This document shows, one piece after another, positions 26,992-36,288 of a stretch of DNA of 64,000 bases. Positions within the stretch are counted from its first letter, which is position 1, and the number at the start of each line of letters is the position of its first letter. The position numbers were made by a program, and so were the translations under genes. The notes under the pieces were generated by a model, which saw nothing but the letters and a program-made list of their open reading frames with translations, ran no database searches and was not told the DNA's origin. The stretch is from Shimwellia blattae DSM 4481 = NBRC 105725 (GTDB lineage: Bacteria > Pseudomonadota > Gammaproteobacteria > Enterobacterales > Enterobacteriaceae): the NCBI RefSeq assembly GCF_000262305.1, contig NC_017910.1, positions 1,488,001 to 1,552,000 of the forward strand, written 5' to 3'.

Positions 26992-28893
26992 ATGAACGAT
27001 ATTAAAATTTATACTTGTCATCACAAGCCAAGCTCCTTTCTTTCTGCAGCAACAATTCACCCGCTACACGTTGGTAAAGCAAATTCACTGAATGACATTG
27101 GTTGCCCTGGTGATGATACTGGTGACAATATATCTTTTAAAAATCCGTTCTACTGTGAACTGACTGCACACTATTGGGTATGGAAAAATGAGCATCTGGC
27201 CGATTATGTCGGGTTTATGCACTATCGTCGTCATCTGAATTTTTCACCTAAACAGGATTATCCTGAAGACGTCTGGGGGGTTGTTAACTCTCCTGTGATT
27301 GATGCCGCTTATGAAGCTAAGTTCGGGCTTAGTGACGAAGTAATTAGTGAAAGTATTAGGGGCTATGACCTGGTTGTCCCCCGTAAATGGTCAGTGACTT
27401 CCGCGGGAAGTAAAAATAATTTTGAGCATTACGAAAAAGGTGAATTCCTTCATATTGGTGATTATCAGGCTGCGATTGAGGTCGTTACTGAACTGTATCC
27501 CGATTATGCTTCGGCGATAAAAACGTTTAATACGGCAGCAGACGGTTACTATACTAACATGTTTGTAATGAAAAAGAACATGTTCACTGCCTATTCTGAG
27601 TGGCTGTTTTCTATATTATCTGTGCTCGAACATCGCATTTCGATGAATAACTATAATGCGCAGGAAAAGCGTGTTATTGGACATATCGCTGAGCGTCTTT
27701 TTAATATCTACTTAATTAAGCAACAAGAAGAAAAACAGCTTAAAATAAAAGAGCTGCAGCGTACATTTGTTACTGAAGAAACATTTAATGGTAAGCTAAA
27801 ACCCGCTTTTAGTGAGAATGCTGCCCCGATAGTTATCAGCTTTGATGATAACTATGCAATCAGTGGCGGCGCGTTGATTAACTCTATCGTCCGGCATGCT
27901 GAACCTACTAAAAATTATGATATAGTAGTGCTGGAAAACAGAGTGTCTGCACTAAATAAAAAAAGACTAATGCTTCTGGTTCATGGGTTTTCTAATATAA
28001 GTTTACGTTTTTTTGATGTGAATGCATTTAGTGAGATGAACGGTGTACATACTCGTGCGCATTTTAGCGCATCAACCTATGCCCGTTTATTTATTCCACT
28101 CCTTTTTCGTGATTTTCCGAAAGTTATTTTTATTGACTCAGATACTGTGGTTAAAACCGATCTTGCTCAGTTAATGGAAATTGAGCTTGGTAATAATCTG
28201 GTCGGTGCCGTAAAAGATATTGTAATGGAGGGGTTTGTTAAGTTTGGCGCAATGTCGGAATCCGATGATGGTGTTATGCCAGCAGAGCAGTATCTTAAGT
28301 CAACATTAAATATGGATGATCCGGATGCCTATTTTCAGGCCGGTATTATTATTTTTAATATCGCCAAAATGGTTGAAGAAAATACTTTTTCCAGGCTGAT
28401 GGAAACCATGAAAGCGAAGAAATACTGGTTTCTGGATCAGGATATTATGAATAAAGTATTCTATGATCGGGTTGTATTTCTACCGCCGGAATGGAACGTA
28501 TATCACGGTAATGGTAATACTGACGATTTTTTTCCTAATTTAAAATTCGCTACTTATATGCGTTTTTTGCAGGCCAGAAGATCGCCTAATATGATCCATT
28601 ATGCAGGTGAGAATAAACCATGGAATACAGATAAAGTTGATTTTTTTGACGATTTTATGGAAAATATTACAGGCACTCCCTGGGAGAGAATAGTCTATGG
28701 GCGTATTCTAACGGAACAGTTAGGCATTACTTCTGATCGGGCTACGAGACCTGTAAAGAATAGAGTGTTGCTTCAAACCAGAATTAAAAATCAGCTTAGA
28801 CTTTTAGTCAATAAGTATGCTCCGGTTGGTACCTCCCGGCGTAACCTTATTACAAAATGCTATTATAAAGTAAGACGTGCAATTTCCGGATAA
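26992..28893 (+). CDS. wbbM: Bifunctional D-galactan I polymerase WbbM (GT111 + GT8)
   Basis: WbbM alternates beta-1,3-galactofuranosyl and alpha-1,3-galactopyranosyl transfer to build D-galactan I. From ATG 26992 the protein is 633 residues. Residues about 4-235 are the DUF4422/GT111 domain (IKIYTCHHKPSSF, YVGFMHYRRHLNF at 72-84). A helical linker follows, and residues about 278-570 are a GT8 domain with the DSD metal motif at 382-384 and the HYAGENKPW motif near the end. The basic C-terminal tail may bind the membrane. A TTG at 26980 is an alternative but worse start. Confidence 0.9.
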   Translation: MNDIKIYTCHHKPSSFLSAATIHPLHVGKANSLNDIGCPGDDTGDNISFKNPFYCELTAHYWVWKNEHLADYVGFMHYRRHLNFSPKQDYPEDVWGVVNSPVIDAAYEAKFGLSDEVISESIRGYDLVVPRKWSVTSAGSKNNFEHYEKGEFLHIGDYQAAIEVVTELYPDYASAIKTFNTAADGYYTNMFVMKKNMFTAYSEWLFSILSVLEHRISMNNYNAQEKRVIGHIAERLFNIYLIKQQEEKQLKIKELQRTFVTEETFNGKLKPAFSENAAPIVISFDDNYAISGGALINSIVRHAEPTKNYDIVVLENRVSALNKKRLMLLVHGFSNISLRFFDVNAFSEMNGVHTRAHFSASTYARLFIPLLFRDFPKVIFIDSDTVVKTDLAQLMEIELGNNLVGAVKDIVMEGFVKFGAMSESDDGVMPAEQYLKSTLNMDDPDAYFQAGIIIFNIAKMVEENTFSRLMETMKAKKYWFLDQDIMNKVFYDRVVFLPPEWNVYHGNGNTDDFFPNLKFATYMRFLQARRSPNMIHYAGENKPWNTDKVDFFDDFMENITGTPWERIVYGRILTEQLGITSDRATRPVKNRVLLQTRIKNQLRLLVNKYAPVGTSRRNLITKCYYKVRRAISG

Positions 28894-28910
28894 TGATTTA
28901 AGGGCCAGCA

Positions 28911-30065
28911 ATGAACAGAAAGAATATATTAATCGTCGGTGCCGGTTTTTCAGGAGTGGTTATTGGCCGCCAACTTGCGGAGCATGGGCATAAAGTTACC
29001 ATTATCGATCAGCGCAATCACACTGCTGGTAATGCCTATGATGCGCGTGATAAAGATACTGATGTTATGGTACATATCTATGGCCCGCATATTTTTCACA
29101 CTGATAATGAGACAGTATGGCAATTTGTAAATAGATTTACAAAAATGATGCCTTATATTAATCGAGTCAAGGCGACGGTTAATGGGCAGGTATTTTCACT
29201 GCCGATCAATCTGCACACTATCAATCAATTCTTTGGTAAGACCTGTTCTCCGGACGAAGCAAAAGCCTTAATTGCTGAAAAAGGTGATAGCTCAATTACT
29301 GAACCCAAAACCTTTGAGGAGCAGGCTCTGCGATTTATTGGCAAAGAGTTGTATGAAGCCTTCTTCAAAGGTTATACGATTAAGCAGTGGGGTATGCAAC
29401 CTGCTGAGTTACCGGCTTCTATTTTGAAACGTCTGCCGGTGCGTTTTAATTATGATGATAATTATTTTAATCATAAATTCCAGGGGATGCCTGAGGATGG
29501 CTATACTTGCCTGATTAATAGTATTGCTGATCATGAGAATATTACGCTGGAACTTAACCGCAGTTTTAATCATGAGGAGCGCGCCAGTTATGATCATGTT
29601 TTCTACAGTGGTCCTCTGGATGCCTTCTTCGGTTATCAACATGGTCGCCTGGGTTACCGTACGTTAGATTTTGAAAAATTTACCTATCAGGGGGATTTCC
29701 AGGGTTGTGCGGTAATGAACTATGGTTCAGTGGATGTGCCCTACACTCGAATCACCGAACATAAATACTTCTCTCCGTGGGAGAAGCATGAAGGTTCTGT
29801 TTGTTATAAAGAGTACAGCCGATCATGTGGTGAGAATGATATCCCGTATTATCCTATCCGCCAGATGGGTGAGATGGCACTGCTGGATAAATATTTGACG
29901 CTTGCAGAGGCTGAGCAAAATATTACTTTTGTTGGGCGTCTGGGGACTTATCGTTATCTTGATATGGACGTGACTATTGCAGAAGCACTAAAAACGGCAG
30001 ATGACTATCTTAACTCACTGGAAAATAAACAGTCTATGCCGGTGTTCACGGTAAGCGTTCGATGA
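28911..30065 (+). CDS. glf: UDP-galactopyranose mutase Glf
   Basis: Glf interconverts UDP-galactopyranose and UDP-galactofuranose, giving the Galf donor for WbbM and WbbO. The 384-residue flavoprotein has the FAD dinucleotide motif ILIVGAGFSGVVIG at residues 5-18, the YGPHIFHT segment near 59-66 and the substrate-binding arginine and tyrosine region around SVDVPYTRITEHKYF. It overlaps wbbN by four bases (ATGA), supporting one operon. Confidence 0.96.
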   Translation: MNRKNILIVGAGFSGVVIGRQLAEHGHKVTIIDQRNHTAGNAYDARDKDTDVMVHIYGPHIFHTDNETVWQFVNRFTKMMPYINRVKATVNGQVFSLPINLHTINQFFGKTCSPDEAKALIAEKGDSSITEPKTFEEQALRFIGKELYEAFFKGYTIKQWGMQPAELPASILKRLPVRFNYDDNYFNHKFQGMPEDGYTCLINSIADHENITLELNRSFNHEERASYDHVFYSGPLDAFFGYQHGRLGYRTLDFEKFTYQGDFQGCAVMNYGSVDVPYTRITEHKYFSPWEKHEGSVCYKEYSRSCGENDIPYYPIRQMGEMALLDKYLTLAEAEQNITFVGRLGTYRYLDMDVTIAEALKTADDYLNSLENKQSMPVFTVSVR

Positions 30066-30958
30066 GATGTACTGCTCTAATTGTAACGTTTAACCGGCTG
30101 GAAAAGTTAAAAAAGACGATATCTGAAACGCTGAAGCAACCCTTCAATGATATCGTTATTGTCAATAATGGTTCCACGGATGGAACCTCAGCATGGTTAG
30201 ACTCTCTGACGGATGAGCGGCTATCACTGCTTAACCTCCGTGTGAACGGTGGTGGTGCGGGGGGCTTTAAAGCAGGGAGTGAATATATTAACCAGCAAAT
30301 CGATTGTGACTGGGTTGTCTTCTATGATGATGATGCCTATCCTGAAGCGAATATGCTGGAAAATTTTTCCTCCTTTGCTTCGCTGGGACATGAGGTATTT
30401 TGTGGTGCTGTTCGGGATCTCAATGCGAATATCTGTGGCATGAATCTTCCGTTTAGTAGAATTCCGGCTACATTCAGTCAAAATGTTGACTATGTACGCC
30501 ATCCGGAAAGATATCTGCCCGATATGCAACGGGCATCAGTAGTGCAGAGCGTGTCCTTTGTTGGTATGATTATTCGCAGCGATATCTTAAGAAAATATAC
30601 AAAAGATATTCATTCAGAACTATTTATTTATTTTGATGATTTATATTTTGGCTACCGTTTATCATCTGATGGATGTAGCATTCTTTTTTGCCCTGAACTA
30701 CGCTTTAGACATGATGTCAGTATTCAGGGGCGATGTATTAATCCTGAGTGGAAGATATATTATCTGATTCGTAATCTTTTTCTTGGTCAGAAATATTTTC
30801 CGGATAGACCTGTTTTTAGTTATGGTGCAATTTATCTGCGAATTATTAAATATATAGCACAACTTCCGTTCCAAAAAAATAAATGGCGTTACTTATCATT
30901 TTTATGCAAAGGAATTACGCATGGCATAAAAAGAATAAGTGGCAAGCAGCATCAGTGA
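30062..30958 (+). CDS. wbbN: Family 2 glycosyltransferase WbbN
   Basis: The 298-residue protein has a GT-A fold of family 2, with IVTFNRLEKLKKTI at the N terminus and a DDD-type metal motif in WVVFYDDDAYPEANML (around residue 90). Its order, size and neighbours match WbbN of the Klebsiella D-galactan I locus. WbbN is needed for normal galactan I production, but its exact transfer step is less certain than those of WbbO and WbbM. The eight-base gap to wbbO indicates co-transcription. Confidence 0.85.
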   Translation: MRCTALIVTFNRLEKLKKTISETLKQPFNDIVIVNNGSTDGTSAWLDSLTDERLSLLNLRVNGGGAGGFKAGSEYINQQIDCDWVVFYDDDAYPEANMLENFSSFASLGHEVFCGAVRDLNANICGMNLPFSRIPATFSQNVDYVRHPERYLPDMQRASVVQSVSFVGMIIRSDILRKYTKDIHSELFIYFDDLYFGYRLSSDGCSILFCPELRFRHDVSIQGRCINPEWKIYYLIRNLFLGQKYFPDRPVFSYGAIYLRIIKYIAQLPFQKNKWRYLSFLCKGITHGIKRISGKQHQ

Positions 30959-30966
30959 GCACATAA

Positions 30967-32100
30967 ATGAAAAAATTGTGTTACTTTATTAATTCGGACT
31001 GGTATTTTGATTTACACTGGGTCGATCGGGCTATTGCTGCGCGTAATGCTGGTTATGAAATCCACGTGATAAGTCATTTCACTGATGATAGAATAGTAGG
31101 TAAATTTGCTAACATTGGATTTCATTGCCATAACCTTCCCATCGAAGCGCAATCTTTTAATCCATTAGTTTTTATTAAAGCATTTCAACGGGCAGTTAAA
31201 ATTATAAAGAAAATAAACCCTGATCTTATTCATTGCATTACAATTAAACCTTGTCTAATCGGTGGAGTTATTGCCAGACGTGCCAGAAAGCCTGTGGTTA
31301 TCAGTTTTGTAGGGTTAGGTCGTGTATTCTCTGCACAGGGAATGTTACTGAAATTATTACGTCACATTACTATTCATGCCTACAAATTTATTGCTAACAA
31401 TAGACACAGCGTATTCATGTTTGAACATGAGCGAGATCGTATCTGCCTGAGTTCTCTGGTTGGTATCAGTCAGGATCGCACTATTGTTATTGACGGTGCA
31501 GGTATTGATCCCGAAATTTATAAATACTCACTGGAACAATATAGAGAAACTCCGGTGGTGCTGTTTGCCAGTCGTTTGCTGTGGAGTAAGGGGCTTGGTG
31601 ATTTGGTAGAAGCAAAAAAACGTCTTCATCAACGTGGTATTCGTTTTACGCTGAATGTGGCAGGCATTCTGGTGGAACATGATAAAGACGCAATCTCTGT
31701 CGATGTTGTCGAGCGCTGGCATCAGGATGGGCTGATTAACTGGCTGGGCCGGTCGAATAATGTCTGTAACCTCATTGAAGAGTCTAATATTGTTGCCTTA
31801 CCATCGGTTTATTCTGAAGGTATTCCGAGAATTCTTCTGGAGGCATCTTCTGTAGGTCGGGCCTGTATTGCTTATGATGTCGGAGGATGTCAAAGCCTGA
31901 TTATCAATAATGACAATGGGCTTATTGTTAAAAGTAATTCTATAGATGAGTTAACGGAGAAACTAGAATATTTGTTGAGTAATCCTGATGAGCGAATCCG
32001 GATGGGGATTCGTGGACGTAAAAGAGTTATCGACAAATTTTCCAGTAAGTTGGTTATTCATAATACCCTCAAAACGTACCATGATGTGGTGAGAGGTTAG
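30967..32100 (+). CDS. wbbO: Bifunctional galactosyltransferase WbbO (GT4)
   Basis: In Klebsiella, WbbO acts on undecaprenyl-PP-GlcNAc (made by WecA) and adds one Galp and one Galf residue, committing the lipid to D-galactan I. This 377-residue protein has a GT-B, GT4-type layout. The donor-binding C-terminal half shows the EX7E-like segment ALPSVYSEGIPRILLEASSVGR around residues 277-298. It is the last gene of the six-gene cluster; about 230 non-coding bases with the gnd promoter follow. Confidence 0.88.
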   Translation: MKKLCYFINSDWYFDLHWVDRAIAARNAGYEIHVISHFTDDRIVGKFANIGFHCHNLPIEAQSFNPLVFIKAFQRAVKIIKKINPDLIHCITIKPCLIGGVIARRARKPVVISFVGLGRVFSAQGMLLKLLRHITIHAYKFIANNRHSVFMFEHERDRICLSSLVGISQDRTIVIDGAGIDPEIYKYSLEQYRETPVVLFASRLLWSKGLGDLVEAKKRLHQRGIRFTLNVAGILVEHDKDAISVDVVERWHQDGLINWLGRSNNVCNLIEESNIVALPSVYSEGIPRILLEASSVGRACIAYDVGGCQSLIINNDNGLIVKSNSIDELTEKLEYLLSNPDERIRMGIRGRKRVIDKFSSKLVIHNTLKTYHDVVRG

Positions 32101-32328
32101 GTAGTAAAATTTAGATAAGATTAATTTTTGTCTTTAAATACAGAACACTGTATAAATTACTCATCGTTTAATTAGGTAGTCAGAGAACAAATTAGCTGGT
32201 TTATCCTTAACCATTATTCGTCATCAGGCAATAGGTGCACAGAAAATGGCGTTCTTTGTGCTATTATGCTTCAACGCGTTACCGGCCTGTAGGGGGCCGA
32301 TAATAAACATATCCAACAGGAGTTTGTA

Positions 32329-33741
32329 ATGTCCAAACAGCAAATCGGCGTCGTCGGTATGGCGGTGATGGGGCGCAACCTGGCACTTAACATCGAAAGC
32401 CGTGGCTATACCGTATCCGTTTTCAACCGCTCTCGTGAGAAGACTGACGAAGTCATCGCTGAGAACCCGGGCAAAAAACTGGTTCCTTATTATACGGTGC
32501 AGGAATTTGTTGAGTCTCTGGAAAAACCACGCCGCATCCTGCTGATGGTGAAAGCGGGCGAGGGTACCGATAAGACTATCGAATCTCTGAAACCTTATCT
32601 CGACAAAGGCGATATCCTGATCGATGGCGGCAACACCTTCTTCCAGGACACTATTCGCCGTAATCGTGAACTGTCTGCAGAAGGTTTCAACTTCATCGGC
32701 ACGGGTGTTTCTGGTGGTGAAGAAGGTGCACTTAAAGGTCCTTCTATCATGCCTGGTGGGCAGAAAGAGGCCTATGAACTGGTCGCACCGATTCTGAAAC
32801 AGATTGCGGCGGTTGCTGAAGATGGTGAGCCTTGCGTGGCTTACATTGGTAATGATGGCGCTGGCCACTATGTGAAAATGGTGCATAACGGCATCGAATA
32901 TGGCGATATGCAGCTGATTGCTGAGGCCTACTCCCTGCTGAAACATGGCCTGAATCTGACCAACGAAGAGCTGGCTGCCACCTTCACCGAGTGGAACAAA
33001 GGCGAGCTGAGTAGCTACCTTATCGACATCACCAAAGATATCTTCACTAAAAAAGATGAAGAAGGTAAATACCTGGTTGATGTGATTCTGGACGAAGCCG
33101 CGAACAAAGGTACCGGTAAGTGGACCAGCCAGAGCTCCCTGGATCTTGGTGAGCCTCTGTCCCTGATCACTGAGTCTGTATTTGCCCGCTATATCTCCTC
33201 CCTGAAAGATCAGCGCGTTGCGGCCTCAAAAGTGCTGACTGGCCCACAGGCTAAGCCGTTTGCCGGAGATAAAGCTGAATTTGTTGAGAAGGTTCGTCGT
33301 GCCCTGTATCTGGGCAAAATCGTCTCTTATGCTCAGGGCTTCTCTCAGCTGCGTGCGGCTTCTGAGGAGTACAACTGGGATCTGAACTACGGTGAAATCG
33401 CGAAGATTTTCCGCGCTGGCTGCATTATTCGCGCCCAGTTCCTGCAGAAAATCACCGATGCCTACGCAGAAAATAAAGCCATCGCGAACCTGCTGCTGGC
33501 GCCATATTTCAAAAAAGCGGCTGATGAATACCAGCAGGCGCTGCGTGACGTGGTTGCGTATGCGGTACAAAATGGTATCCCGACCCCGACGTTTTCTGCG
33601 GCCATCTCTTACTATGACAGCTACCGTTCTGCGGTTCTGCCGGCGAACCTGATCCAGGCTCAGCGTGATTACTTTGGTGCACATACTTATAAGCGTGTTG
33701 ATAAACCAGGTGTATTTCATACAGAGTGGTTAAGTTCATAA
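32329..33741 (+). CDS. gnd: 6-phosphogluconate dehydrogenase (decarboxylating) Gnd
   Basis: Gnd oxidises 6-phosphogluconate to ribulose 5-phosphate with NADP in the oxidative pentose phosphate pathway. The 470-residue protein carries the NADP fold GVVGMAVMGRNLALN, the catalytic segment GTGVSGGEEGALKGPSIMPGG and active-site K/N in GHYVKMVHNGIEYGDMQ. AGGAG lies 7-11 bases before ATG 32329, and a -10-like TATTAT sits at 32262-32267. Codon use is that of a highly expressed core gene, in contrast to both flanks. A strong terminator follows. Confidence 0.97.
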   Translation: MSKQQIGVVGMAVMGRNLALNIESRGYTVSVFNRSREKTDEVIAENPGKKLVPYYTVQEFVESLEKPRRILLMVKAGEGTDKTIESLKPYLDKGDILIDGGNTFFQDTIRRNRELSAEGFNFIGTGVSGGEEGALKGPSIMPGGQKEAYELVAPILKQIAAVAEDGEPCVAYIGNDGAGHYVKMVHNGIEYGDMQLIAEAYSLLKHGLNLTNEELAATFTEWNKGELSSYLIDITKDIFTKKDEEGKYLVDVILDEAANKGTGKWTSQSSLDLGEPLSLITESVFARYISSLKDQRVAASKVLTGPQAKPFAGDKAEFVEKVRRALYLGKIVSYAQGFSQLRAASEEYNWDLNYGEIAKIFRAGCIIRAQFLQKITDAYAENKAIANLLLAPYFKKAADEYQQALRDVVAYAVQNGIPTPTFSAAISYYDSYRSAVLPANLIQAQRDYFGAHTYKRVDKPGVFHTEWLSS

Positions 33742-33756
33742 GAGTAATGTAATAAA

Positions 33757-33787
33757 AAAAACAGGCCATCTTATGATGGCCTGTTTT
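33757..33787 (+). terminator. Intrinsic terminator after gnd
   Basis: AAAACAGGCCATC / GATGGCCTGTTTT with a four-base TTAT loop is flanked by A-runs and T-runs, so it can act on both strands. It closes the gnd transcription unit and isolates it from the AT-rich accessory block. Confidence 0.9.
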
Positions 33788-34189
33788 AAATCGCATCTCA
33801 AGCTGTGAATGATTGACGCTATAAGCGTTATAGCCTGAAAACGTTCATATCGAAACATTTATGCTTACTTAGATAAGCACTAGGAAGTAAATTGATATGA
33901 GGCGTTACAGATGTTCATCGCATGTATACTTACGTTGTAAAGACCATACAGTTTGGCCGTCAAAGCTCCGATTTAATATCTCTAAAAGATAAGTTACTAT
34001 AGAGGCTATCTAAAAAGTTACAGTATCATTAAAATTAATTCATATGTGATGCTTTATTTTAGGGGGAATTTTGACTTCATTCACCATGATGTATTCTGGT
34101 TCTATTTTTGTATTTTATTTTCTGTCTTATTTGTGAAATTTACAAGGTGGTTAGCATTTTAATTATTTTGGATTAATTTATTAATTATT
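33788..34189. other. AT-rich non-coding gap between gnd and the accessory block
   Basis: About 400 AT-rich bases without a recognisable gene, JUMPStart or insertion-sequence end. Near its end, TTGACT (34071-34076) with TATTCT 15 bases later could be a promoter. The same TTG also opens a 21-codon hydrophobic frame (34071-34136) behind AGGGGG at 34061. Neither reading is secure. Confidence 0.4.
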
Positions 34190-35302
34190 ATGAAAAAAAT
34201 AGATTATTTAGAAGGGTTGCGAGGAATATGCTGCTTTATCGTGATAATTGATCATTGTATCAATTTCTATAAACCAGATATAAGATTTACAGGTATGTCT
34301 GGAGTTGGAGGCGAATTTCGCAGACTCATTGCCTGGACGCCATTAAATATTATCTATAGTGGGATTGCTCCTGTTTGTATTTTTTTTATTTTAAGTGGTT
34401 TTGTTTTATCATTAAAATTTAATCAATCACATGATAATAAAATTATTTTCTCAGGCGTAGTGAAGCGTTATCCTAGATTAATATTACCAATACTTGCATC
34501 AATGATAATAATGTATTGTGTTTATTTTCTATTATACCATTATACCGGGTATAATATGAACTTGACTTTTTGGGAGGCCATTACACAAGCATTATATTTT
34601 GCACCATTTGAACATACAGCATTGACTAATTATGCATTATGGACCATTTCCTATGAGATGTATGGTTCTTTTCTCGTTTTTGCTTTACTTTCTTTTTTTG
34701 GGAGTCATAAGTATAGAATTTTATTCTATTCTATAGTGTTTCTTTTCTTATATATAAATAATTCCTTCTATTCGCTATTTGTTTTTGGCATGATCTTAAG
34801 CGATATGTTTGTTCATGGTAAATGTTCATTTACGGCGTATGCTCGTATCATTTTCCTGGTGCTCGGTATCATTTTTGTAACTACGCCATATCAGCGAGAT
34901 GGCGTAGAACTATATAGAGGCATGTACTCCTATATTTCTTATTTTGATGGCGTAGAATACAAGACTTTGTATCAGTTATTTATGCTAACAGGAAGCATGC
35001 TTCTTTTTTGTTCTTTATGTGGATCTAATATTGCTGAGCTGATTCTTAATAAAAAACCATTCCAGTATCTTGGGAAAATATCTTTCCCACTGTATGTAAT
35101 GCATGCAACCATATTGACTGTAGTAACGTGGGTACTAAAAAACACTGTATCTGAAGTTTCCTTAACTAACTTCCTGGTTACATTTTTTGGTACAGTGGTT
35201 CTATGTTTTATGATTTCATCATTATTTGAAAAATATATAGACGTCCCTGCGATAAAAATTTCCAGTAAGCTGTCAAAAAAATTAAGTGAAAAATATTTTT
35301 GA
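34190..35302 (+). CDS. Acyltransferase family 3 membrane protein (probable O-acetyltransferase)
   Basis: The 370-residue protein starts KIDYLEGLRGICCFIVIIDH, the acyltransferase-3 (OafA/NodX-like) signature. It has the second motif FFILSGFVLSLKF and then about ten hydrophobic segments, ending with the ISFPLYVMHA motif around residue 300. Such proteins move acetyl groups from the cytoplasm onto surface sugars. Its position next to an O-antigen locus suggests O-antigen acetylation; the substrate is inferred. Codons are very AT-rich, indicating transfer. The next gene starts eight bases after its stop. Confidence 0.82.
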   Translation: MKKIDYLEGLRGICCFIVIIDHCINFYKPDIRFTGMSGVGGEFRRLIAWTPLNIIYSGIAPVCIFFILSGFVLSLKFNQSHDNKIIFSGVVKRYPRLILPILASMIIMYCVYFLLYHYTGYNMNLTFWEAITQALYFAPFEHTALTNYALWTISYEMYGSFLVFALLSFFGSHKYRILFYSIVFLFLYINNSFYSLFVFGMILSDMFVHGKCSFTAYARIIFLVLGIIFVTTPYQRDGVELYRGMYSYISYFDGVEYKTLYQLFMLTGSMLLFCSLCGSNIAELILNKKPFQYLGKISFPLYVMHATILTVVTWVLKNTVSEVSLTNFLVTFFGTVVLCFMISSLFEKYIDVPAIKISSKLSKKLSEKYF

Positions 35303-35309
35303 GGTTCCT

Positions 35310-36287
35310 ATGGCTTCACAAGAAGTTAAATTATCTATAATTATACCAGCTTATAATGCCAGTAAAAGTATTGGTAGAACGCTGTTATCCTTTTCATCTG
35401 CAATTACTTGTAGTTATGAAGTTATTATTGTTGACGATTGTTCAACTGATAATACAGTTGAAGTTATTAGTAATTATGCAGAGTTACATCAGAACATCCA
35501 CGTTATATCTCTGCCTGTGAATAGTGGCCCTGGTGTTGCTCGAGATGAGGGGCTTAAGCATGCTATTGGCGAGTATATTTTATTTTTCGATAGCGATGAT
35601 TTGATGCGTAGAAATGCGGTTGACCGTACAATTGCTTTTCTTGATAAAAATAATATTGATGTTGCAGTGTTACGATACGCTATAATGTTTGGTAAAGAGA
35701 AAAAAGATATTGGCATGTGGGAACGTGATAGCCAAATCTATATGGAGGTTCAAAATAAATTTGGATTAATATTTGAACCAGCTAAATTTCCTTATTTTCT
35801 GACGGTCACAAATTATCCATGGACCAAAATATGTAGAGCAGATTTCTTGCGTTCAAATAATATTGAGTTTGGTAGGTTGCGATTGCATGAGGATATTCTT
35901 CCTCATTGGATGATATTAATGAACGCCAAAAAAATATATGTTTCTACTGATGTAATTTGCGATTATATATTTGATCCTGATGGTGGAAATATAACAAATA
36001 ATAAAAGCGCATTACGCTTGCAGTGTGTTGATGCTGCTAATGTGCTCTATAGTACTTTACAAAGTAAACCCATATATAAGCCTTACTTGTTTGAATTTTG
36101 GAAATTTGCAGCCTGCTTATTAGATTGGGCAAAAGATGTGATTGATACATCTTATAAACAGCAACTACTATCTTCAATACAGAATATATTTTTAAAAATA
36201 TCATTCGAAGAGTTGCAACGAATTTATCATACAGATAAAGATACGTATTCCGTCATATATAAATTTATTCTGAATAAAGGATTCTAA
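35310..36287 (+). CDS. Family 2 glycosyltransferase
   Basis: The ATG at 35310, behind GAGG at 35301, gives 325 residues; a GTG at 35286 overlaps the previous gene and is less likely. The N-terminal GT-A domain shows KLSIIIPAYNASKSI, EVIIVDDCSTDNT and the metal motif ILFFDSDDLM (about residues 85-94). The rest is a helical tail without membrane segments. Donor and acceptor cannot be told from sequence. It is the second gene of an apparent four-gene AT-rich operon. Confidence 0.82.
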   Translation: MASQEVKLSIIIPAYNASKSIGRTLLSFSSAITCSYEVIIVDDCSTDNTVEVISNYAELHQNIHVISLPVNSGPGVARDEGLKHAIGEYILFFDSDDLMRRNAVDRTIAFLDKNNIDVAVLRYAIMFGKEKKDIGMWERDSQIYMEVQNKFGLIFEPAKFPYFLTVTNYPWTKICRADFLRSNNIEFGRLRLHEDILPHWMILMNAKKIYVSTDVICDYIFDPDGGNITNNKSALRLQCVDAANVLYSTLQSKPIYKPYLFEFWKFAACLLDWAKDVIDTSYKQQLLSSIQNIFLKISFEELQRIYHTDKDTYSVIYKFILNKGF

Positions 36288-36288
36288 T

